Shown one piece after another: positions 1-4,438 of a stretch of 5,205 nt of DNA. The position numbers and the translations under genes are program-made. The notes beneath the pieces were generated by a model. The model worked only from the letters and a program-made list of their open reading frames with translations, ran no database searches and was not told the DNA's origin. Location: positions 1 to 5,205 of the forward strand of contig JAATVL010000157.1 of the NCBI GenBank assembly GCA_014523525.1, read 5' to 3'. Within the stretch, counting starts at the first letter, position 1; every line of letters starts with the position of its first letter. Source of the stretch: Nitrososphaerales archaeon TH703. Its GTDB lineage: Archaea; Thermoproteota; Nitrososphaeria; Nitrososphaerales; Nitrososphaeraceae.

Positions 1-33
1 ATCTAACGTCTTGTGAAATACTGCCTCATTCAT
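1..33 (-). CDS. Possible 5' end of a leftward gene (partial, tentative)
   Basis: Reading leftward from an ATG at 33-31, eleven codons stay open to the window edge (MNEAVFHKTLD). This is too short to identify or to prove coding. What makes it worth listing is the upstream layout on the minus strand: a TTTTAAAAT element at 68-76 lies about 26 bases before a position near 46, which would leave a leader of roughly a dozen bases before the ATG, a common archaeal arrangement. No clear Shine-Dalgarno sequence precedes the ATG. If real, it is transcribed divergently from the nucleotidyltransferase gene. The alternative is chance openness of 33 bases. Confidence 0.22.
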   Translation of the reverse strand, partial: MNEAVFHKTLD

Positions 34-46
34 AATGGTAACGTTT

Positions 47-59
47 TCCACTTTGTGGA
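47..59. repeat. Short perfect inverted repeat TCCAC-TTT-GTGGA
   Basis: A 5-bp perfect stem with a 3-base spacer lies between the palindromic TATA-like element (67-76) and the possible leftward ATG (33-31), at about the predicted start of transcription. It could be an operator half-site pair or the tip of a small hairpin. A 5-bp palindrome is also easily found by chance, so this is only a candidate. Confidence 0.25.
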
Positions 60-66
60 GTAGACA

Positions 67-76
67 ATTTTAAAAT
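67..76 (-). promoter_or_regulatory. Candidate TATA box for the leftward reading frame
   Basis: ATTTTAAAAT is a 10-bp palindromic A/T element resembling an archaeal TATA box. Read on the minus strand it would place transcription start near position 46, just before the ATG at 33-31. Being symmetrical, it gives no direction by itself, and no purine-rich BRE is obvious. The assignment depends on the leftward gene being real. Confidence 0.2.
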
Positions 77-205
77 ATGAAACATACTTGGAGATAGTTA
101 ATTTGAAAATCTTGTCAGGCATGAAATATTCTAGATAATTGTTAGAATTTGGCATTACGGGCTAAGCCGATAAGAATATTTGAGTGGACGGAATCATGAT
201 ATGAC

Positions 206-211
206 AGGTGA
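206..211 (+). promoter_or_regulatory. Shine-Dalgarno-like AGGTGA that supports a CTG start at 221
   Basis: AGGTGA matches the core of the archaeal 16S anti-Shine-Dalgarno complement. It ends nine bases before the CTG at 221, a normal spacing. It lies 21 bases before the TTG at 233, which is too far, and only two bases before an out-of-frame ATG at 214. The site therefore favours 221 as the start of the nucleotidyltransferase gene. Confidence 0.5.
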
Positions 212-220
212 AGATGATAA

Positions 221-1006
221 CTGAAAGTATTATTGATTGCGGGTGGCAGTTGCAGCAGAGCGAAGCCTTTTTCTCAATACACACCAAAACCAATGATCTC
301 TCTAGACGGACGACCGATCATAGACCATATACTAAGGTACCTTGCTAAGTTTCCGGAGGTAGAATCTTTCGTGATTGTATGTGAATTCGATGACCATGGA
401 AAACAGATTATTAATTATTTTGAAGGAAAGGAAAGGATCGTAGGTAAGCAAATTGTGTTTGTAGAAGACAAAAAAAATGGGACTGGAGGTGCAATATTGA
501 ACGCCGAAACAGAGATTGGGAGGGATGAGTCCTTTATTGTATGGTTTGCTGATAATATGTGTGCACTGGATATCGGTAGCTTTGTCAAACAATACAGATT
601 TTTGAATGAAAGTCAAAAAAATCATGGAAAAAACGTGATCGGAATGGTTGTGACAAGGGATTACCGGAGAGAAGAAACGGGTAGGATTATATGCGATCCA
701 AATGAAACTAACAGAATTATGGAATTTACTGAAAAACCATTTACAAAATTAGATTTGCCCGAGACTCTTGGAATATATATTTTTAGTAATACTTTGTTCT
801 CATTCATACGCAAACAAAGAGATAGTTCAAACATTGGTAACAGCATAGATCTATCTTTTGATATTCTTGCCAAATTACCTTCACTTGGTTATGGATTGTA
901 TTCTTATCCTATTTCCAATCGCATTGACTGGATTGACGTTGAATCTCCAGTTTACGCAGAAAGAAACAAAGAACTAGTGAAGAGGATTCTTGCGCAAATG
1001 GGGTAA
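221..1006 (+). CDS. Sugar-phosphate nucleotidyltransferase (NTP_transferase / RmlA-like fold), probable CTG start
   Basis: The product is a 261-aa single-domain GT-A-like nucleotidyltransferase. The family transfers a nucleoside monophosphate from an NTP to a sugar-1-phosphate, making a nucleotide sugar in the cytoplasm. In order: a hydrophobic first strand and glycine loop (KVLLIAGGSCSR, residues 2-13); PKPM at 22-25; GTGG at 87-90; the metal-binding Asp of an ADN motif at 111; EKP at 171-173, which in the family contacts sugar phosphate; LGIYIF near 183-188; and DWID at 236-239, corresponding to the usual W-D-G second metal site. The start is placed at CTG 221 because it directly follows an in-frame TAA (218-220), restores the complete first beta strand, and is nine bases from AGGTGA. 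The alternative TTG at 233 would delete most of that strand. The glycine loop is divergent: GxGTR reads GSCSR. There is no C-terminal left-handed beta-helix, so it is the short form. NTP and sugar specificity (glucose, mannose or other) cannot be read from sequence. The next gene is 180 bases away and an operon is not evident. Confidence 0.88.
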   Translation: MKVLLIAGGSCSRAKPFSQYTPKPMISLDGRPIIDHILRYLAKFPEVESFVIVCEFDDHGKQIINYFEGKERIVGKQIVFVEDKKNGTGGAILNAETEIGRDESFIVWFADNMCALDIGSFVKQYRFLNESQKNHGKNVIGMVVTRDYRREETGRIICDPNETNRIMEFTEKPFTKLDLPETLGIYIFSNTLFSFIRKQRDSSNIGNSIDLSFDILAKLPSLGYGLYSYPISNRIDWIDVESPVYAERNKELVKRILAQMG

Positions 1007-1154
1007 TGAAATAACAGCATAATTTCAATACTTTTATGGAGATTTAAAAACGGAATAGGCCGAAGATCCTTTATTTTGATATCACTTATGAATGAAGTTT
1101 GCGTCTACCTCTTTTCAATGCTTGAGAAATAAATTGATTTTTAACAACATGATA

Positions 1155-1164
1155 GTTAAAATAG
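1155..1164 (+). promoter_or_regulatory. Candidate TATA box for the DUF5655-like gene
   Basis: GTTAAAATAG is centred about 27 bases before the GTG at 1187. That is where an archaeal TATA box would lie for a leaderless transcript beginning at the start codon. No Shine-Dalgarno-like purine run precedes the GTG, which agrees with leaderless translation. In such AT-rich DNA the match is weak evidence. Confidence 0.35.
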
Positions 1165-1186
1165 TATGAAGTAATAATCATGAATT

Positions 1187-1525
1187 GTGAGCAAATTTGG
1201 TTTTTATACAGATAAATCAGATAATCCATTTGAAAGTCAGTTAGTGGGATTGGAAGAACAAAACAGAGCATTATTGATCGAATTACGCACTTTCATAAAA
1301 TCGCTCGGTGACAATGTCATTGAAGAAACAAGACCCCACAGGATAGCTTATGCTAAATCTTTGAACTTTAGAACCTTTGTGGATGTACAGCCAAAAAATA
1401 ATTCTTTGATAATTTCTATTAGGAAAGGTAGAACTGAGCCTCTCACTACTTGTATACTCAACAATCCATCAGAATTAAAAGCTATCAAAGAGCAGATTAC
1501 TGAGGCGTATAAGACTATTAGATAA
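1187..1525 (+). CDS. Small DUF5655-like hypothetical protein
   Basis: A 112-aa soluble protein with no signal peptide or membrane segment. From about residue 18 it resembles the DUF5655 domain: an N-terminal helix (LEEQNRALLIELRTFIKSLG), then a conserved aromatic/basic core around RIAYAKSLNFRTFVDVQP (about 52-69), a beta strand rich in Ile/Leu followed by RKGR, and a C-terminal helix. DUF5655 occurs alone or at the end of larger nuclease-like or 'predicted transport' proteins, and its biochemical role is unknown to me. GTG at 1187 is the only good start: an in-frame TGA lies at 1181-1183 immediately upstream, and the next plausible start would remove the first helix. There is no ribosome-binding site, so the mRNA may be leaderless. 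It is separated from both neighbours by long gaps and is probably monocistronic. Confidence 0.75.
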   Translation: MSKFGFYTDKSDNPFESQLVGLEEQNRALLIELRTFIKSLGDNVIEETRPHRIAYAKSLNFRTFVDVQPKNNSLIISIRKGRTEPLTTCILNNPSELKAIKEQITEAYKTIR

Positions 1526-1950
1526 TACTCCTTTTCCATAATAAATCCTATCAGAGGTAACAAAATTATTGGCTTCTAGAACCAATTAGCATCAATTGTT
1601 GTGTACTGTAATTTTTATCATTAACTGTTTGAATATTGAAAATTAATTAATTGAGTTTGATAAAGGTCTAGTTAGTTTAAGTTTTCTTTCTTTATATTTA
1701 CTAACCAACCCGAACCTAGGACCCTAATACAATAGAACGCATCGATCCAGAATTAATGACTCAGGTTGGTGTGACAGGATTTTGGCAAAGGTTAGGATAT
1801 TAAGACACCTTTTAAAGGTTTGAAACTTAATTCACTTTCATATTTAGATTTGATTTTCCTAATTTTACGTAGTAAAGCTTATTTGATTAGCAAGTATTAG
1901 AAATCATAAAATTATTAGATTTCCATAGGGGACAAATTAAAAATTAAGAG

Positions 1951-1960
1951 ATTTATAAAT
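1951..1960 (+). promoter_or_regulatory. Candidate distal TATA box upstream of the HYR-NHL gene
   Basis: ATTTATAAAT is a near-ideal archaeal TATA sequence. A transcript from it would start near 1980 and carry a leader of about 100 bases containing the 1997-2025 inverted repeat. A second, weaker TATA-like element lies closer to the gene, so this may be an alternative promoter. Confidence 0.35.
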
Positions 1961-1996
1961 AGCGCTTAATAATTCTTTGAACAGTATTAGATAAGG

Positions 1997-2025
1997 CTAA
2001 TTTACCTGTAATTTTCTTAAATTAG
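1997..2025. repeat. 8-bp perfect inverted repeat (CTAATTTA / TAAATTAG)
   Basis: CTAATTTA at 1997-2004 is the exact reverse complement of TAAATTAG at 2018-2025, with a 13-base spacer. It ends about twelve bases before the proximal TATA-like box. The left arm can also pair with ATTAG at 1986-1990 through a six-base loop, so two mutually exclusive hairpins are possible in a transcript from the distal promoter. It could equally be a DNA operator read as a dimer site. The arms are A/T-rich, so chance is not excluded. Confidence 0.4.
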
Positions 2026-2036
2026 AGCAAGTAAAG

Positions 2037-2045
2037 AGATATAAA
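2037..2045 (+). promoter_or_regulatory. Candidate proximal TATA box of the HYR-NHL gene
   Basis: AGATATAAA lies about 26 bases ahead of 2067-2070, predicting a leader of about ten bases before the ATG at 2079. No Shine-Dalgarno-like sequence is seen between this box and the ATG, which fits a short-leader archaeal mRNA. Confidence 0.4.
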
Positions 2046-2078
2046 CGCAAATTCAGTTCAATCATTTTGCAAATATTC

Positions 2079-4310
2079 ATGATAAGAGAAAAATTCCTTG
2101 GTTATATTGTGGCTATTTTTTTCTTATCATATAATCTAATAATATTTCAATTCAATTTCGCTCAGGATGCTCAAGGCACAGTTACGCAACCACCCTCAGT
2201 TAAGGCTCCTCCTTTTATTATTGCTCGAGCGGCAGGCCCTTCCTGGACACAGGTAAATTTCCAAGTTAATGCTACTAGCTCAACCTCTGACAAAATTTCT
2301 GTTTATTGTAATCCGGGCAGTGGAAGTGCATTTCCTATGGGGAGTACTATAGTACTTTGTGCTGCCAAAGATCCTGTTACCAATCTTGTTGGTTATGCCA
2401 TGTTTAATGTGACAGTAAAGGATACCTCGCCTCCTACTTTCAAAGTTCCACATAGCATACTCAAACAAGCTGATACCCTTCAAGGTTCTAGGATAACATA
2501 TAATGCGAATGCTTCAGACACTGTTGATGGTAAAACCATCACAACATGTAATCCCCCTTCGGGAAGTATATTTTCGTTAGGTCTCAATAAAGTCACTTGT
2601 ACGGCAACAGATAAATCAGGAAATAGTGGCGAAGCTTCGTTTAGTGTTATTATAGGACAGACAACCAACAAATTACATAGTACCGAAAGTGGAGTTCCAA
2701 CACTTTCACAGAATGTATCTAAGCAGTTGCATTCACCTGAATTAACAGTATCTGATAATGCTACAAAATCTACATCACCTGAATTAACAGTATCTGATAA
2801 TGCTACAAAATCTACATCACCTGAATTAACAGTATCTGATAATGCTACAAAATCTGAATCTCTTGCTGTAGATAATATAATAGAAAATGATACTGGGGCT
2901 CCTCAGGTTAAGGAAATAGAGAACAATCCCAATGAGAATAATAGTTTGATCAAGGTGACTTTTGATTCAGGAAAGAATTCAAGAGTTACAGAAGGTTCGT
3001 TAGTAAAAATCAATGGTACTTCAATACATGATTCAGGTAACGACAAATTATCTTTCACATGGAAGCAAACGGGAGGTAAACGTATAAATCCAGAAGACGC
3101 CCGCATATCTACACAAACAATTGCTTCACAAATAGCACCCCAGATAGGAGGAAATACCACCAATTTAACCTTCGAAGTCACAGCTCCACGGGTAACCACA
3201 GACGATGACAAATTAACCTTTGAAATTATTGCCGAAGATGATAAAGGTCACTCGGCAAGTGACTCTGTTGATATCTTTGTAGATAAGAATCCCAAACTAG
3301 TGGGTACAGGTGACACTCAAAAGAGCCCAAATATACTTGAGAGTGCAAACAATGAGGAACAGAACAAAAGTAATTTGCCATTAGCTGAAAAACGAGATGT
3401 TGATAAATCTGTTGAGGTATCCACTTCGCTAGACAAAGGATTTACTTTTGTTAATATGTGGGGTTCATTTGGTAAGGGTAATGGAAGATTTGACGGACAA
3501 AACGATGTTGACGCGATGAATGGTCATGTATATGTTGCTGATTATGCAAACCATCGGATCCAAGTTTTTGATACTAATGGCAATTACATAACTAAATGGG
3601 GAACTTATGGTGAGGAAAATGGTCAAATCCATAAAGCCTCAGCTTTGACTGTTTTACCCTCAGGCAAGATATATTTGAGTGATCAATTCAACTATCGCAT
3701 CCAAGTATTTACCGCTAATGGTACCTTTGTTACGACGTGGGGAACTAAAGGAGAGGGGGATGGTCAATTCCTTCATCCACATGTTCCGGCCGTAGATTCC
3801 GAAGGAAATGTGTATGTAAGTGATAGGGACCTAGCAAACATTCAGAAATTTACTAGCGATGGTAAATTCATGGTGAAGTGGTCTGAAGAAGGTTCAAATG
3901 ATGGCCAGCTCTCAAAACCAGAAAGTGTCGTTGTTGATTCAAAAGATAACGTTTATGTAGCTGATTATGGAAATCATCGGATTCAAAAGTTTACGAAGGA
4001 CGGCAATTTCATTTTAAAATGGGGATCTAAGGGCGTCGGAGATGGTGAGTTTAATGGACCGGCAGGTCTATCAATTGATAATAATGACAATATATATGTC
4101 ACTGACAAGAACAATAATAGGGCACAAGTGTTTACAGCTAACGGAACATTTCTTACAAAATTTGGTTCACAGGGTAATGCGACTAGTCAGTTTATTCTAC
4201 CAGAGGGAATTGGAGTCGATATGAAAACAGGTCTTGTATATGTAGCAGATACTGGCAACTATCGTATACAAGTTTTCAGGCCAGTGGCTTCATCCGTTAC
4301 TGCCGCTTGA
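2079..4310 (+). CDS. Secreted HYR-HYR-PKD-NHL mosaic protein with six-bladed beta-propeller
   Basis: A 743-aa exported protein. Residues 1-30 form a Sec signal peptide: MIREK basic start, then a hydrophobic stretch, with likely cleavage around NFAQDA. Two HYR (hyalin repeat) domains follow at about 35-115 and 116-196. Each has the C-N-P-x-S-G...F-x-x-G...V-x-C-x-A-x-D pattern and one cysteine pair that may form a disulphide. A Ser/Thr/Asn-rich linker carries a 14-residue tandem repeat (219-259). A PKD/cadherin-like domain spans about 290-402 (VTEGSLVKINGTS ... LTFEIIAEDDKGHSASDSVDIFV). After a second linker, six NHL repeats fill about 453-738, each of the type WGs-G-x-x-x-G-q ... vYVaD-x-x-N-x-RIQvF-x-x-x-G, enough for a closed propeller. 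There is no C-terminal anchor, so it is secreted or held by partners. About sixteen N-x-S/T sequons suggest N-glycosylation. HYR and PKD domains usually mediate adhesion, and NHL propellers bind ligands or proteins; the ligand here is unknown. ATG 2079 is preferred to TTG 2067 because it begins directly with the signal peptide's basic region and fits the proximal TATA box. Confidence 0.88.
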   Translation: MIREKFLGYIVAIFFLSYNLIIFQFNFAQDAQGTVTQPPSVKAPPFIIARAAGPSWTQVNFQVNATSSTSDKISVYCNPGSGSAFPMGSTIVLCAAKDPVTNLVGYAMFNVTVKDTSPPTFKVPHSILKQADTLQGSRITYNANASDTVDGKTITTCNPPSGSIFSLGLNKVTCTATDKSGNSGEASFSVIIGQTTNKLHSTESGVPTLSQNVSKQLHSPELTVSDNATKSTSPELTVSDNATKSTSPELTVSDNATKSESLAVDNIIENDTGAPQVKEIENNPNENNSLIKVTFDSGKNSRVTEGSLVKINGTSIHDSGNDKLSFTWKQTGGKRINPEDARISTQTIASQIAPQIGGNTTNLTFEVTAPRVTTDDDKLTFEIIAEDDKGHSASDSVDIFVDKNPKLVGTGDTQKSPNILESANNEEQNKSNLPLAEKRDVDKSVEVSTSLDKGFTFVNMWGSFGKGNGRFDGQNDVDAMNGHVYVADYANHRIQVFDTNGNYITKWGTYGEENGQIHKASALTVLPSGKIYLSDQFNYRIQVFTANGTFVTTWGTKGEGDGQFLHPHVPAVDSEGNVYVSDRDLANIQKFTSDGKFMVKWSEEGSNDGQLSKPESVVVDSKDNVYVADYGNHRIQKFTKDGNFILKWGSKGVGDGEFNGPAGLSIDNNDNIYVTDKNNNRAQVFTANGTFLTKFGSQGNATSQFILPEGIGVDMKTGLVYVADTGNYRIQVFRPVASSVTAA
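2733..2855 (+). repeat. Perfect 42-bp tandem repeat, 2.9 copies, in frame within the HYR-NHL gene
   Basis: Units begin at 2733, 2775 and 2817. The third matches for 39 of 42 bases and then diverges at 2856. I see no mismatch between copies over 123 bases. Each unit encodes 14 residues (SPELTVSDNATKST), keeps the reading frame, and adds one N-glycosylation sequon (NAT). Flanking residues look like decayed copies: NVSKQLHSP before and SESLAVDN after. Exact identity at third-codon positions implies recent duplication by slippage or unequal exchange. Confidence 0.95.
3441..4280 (+). repeat. Six NHL repeats forming the beta-propeller coding segment
   Basis: Six units of roughly 46-47 residues are visible, ending respectively in RIQVFDTNG, RIQVFTANG, IQKFTSDG, RIQKFTKDG, RAQVFTANG and RIQVFRP. 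Most carry YVAD, YLSD, YVSD or YVTD followed by N-x-R. Repeat 3 lacks the N-x-R motif (DLANIQKF), repeat 4 has WSEEG where the others have WGSxG or similar, and repeat 6 has FGSQG. Divergence among repeats shows this is an old duplication, unlike the 42-bp array upstream. Confidence 0.85.
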
Positions 4311-4339
4311 ATGAAGTTACCTTAGTTATGATGTCATCT

Positions 4340-4345
4340 AAAAAA
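4340..4345 (-). terminator. Possible T-tract terminator for the leftward dehydrogenase gene
   Basis: Six consecutive A on the plus strand read as T6 on the minus strand, about 95 bases after the stop codon of the leftward gene. An imperfectly extended palindrome (AATAAT-G-ATTATT, 4408-4420) lies between. Archaeal termination often relies on T-tracts, so this is a candidate. No comparable T-run serves the rightward gene in the 128-base convergent gap. Confidence 0.25.
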
Positions 4346-4438
4346 GTTAAATTCAACATAAAACTCAAATATAATTAGTTCAATTAAAGCAACATTAGAC
4401 TCAATTCAATAATGATTATTCAATCGGAAAATAAGAAA

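Larger units (their letters stand above)
1526..2066. other. Long intergenic region without a convincing gene
   Basis: About 540 bases with no open frame of useful length on either strand. T-rich stretches at 1610-1617 and 1680-1698 could end transcription of the DUF5655-like gene. An island at about 1701-1780 is roughly 45% GC by hand count, against about 21% for 1601-1680. It contains a 7-bp inverted repeat (ACCAACC at 1704-1710, GGTTGGT at 1764-1770) and a 28-codon open stretch ending at 1803. From about 1886 to 2026 the hexamer ATTAGA recurs. Two TATA-like boxes and an 8-bp inverted repeat follow, listed separately. No tRNA, rRNA or CRISPR structure is visible. Confidence 0.6.

Noticed and set aside
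196..224. Short ATG-started peptides before the nucleotidyltransferase (ATG 201 to TGA 224; ATG 214 out of frame)
   Set aside because: The 201 frame gives only seven residues, and the 214 frame does not lead into the enzyme. A leader-peptide role cannot be supported.
1086..1271. Minus-strand 61-codon frame before and into the DUF5655-like gene
   Set aside because: It overlaps a better-supported plus-strand gene, and its product is a low-complexity Tyr/Phe/Ile/Ser string with no family resemblance.
1700..1795. Possible tRNA or tRNA fragment (GGTTCGGGTTGG on the minus strand, GGTTGGTGTGAC on the plus strand)
   Set aside because: The TTC-containing loop has no matching five-base T stem, and no acceptor, D or anticodon stems can be built around it.
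2733..2855. Regularly spaced direct repeats that might suggest a CRISPR array
   Set aside because: The units are directly adjacent with no unique spacers and are in frame within a long coding region.
2903..3211. Minus-strand 102-codon frame inside the HYR-NHL gene
   Set aside because: It lies wholly antisense to the clearly recognisable PKD-like region and shows no domain of its own.
4408..4420. AATAAT-G-ATTATT palindrome as an intrinsic terminator
   Set aside because: The stem is pure A/T with a one-base spacer and no adjacent T-tract, too weak to call alone.
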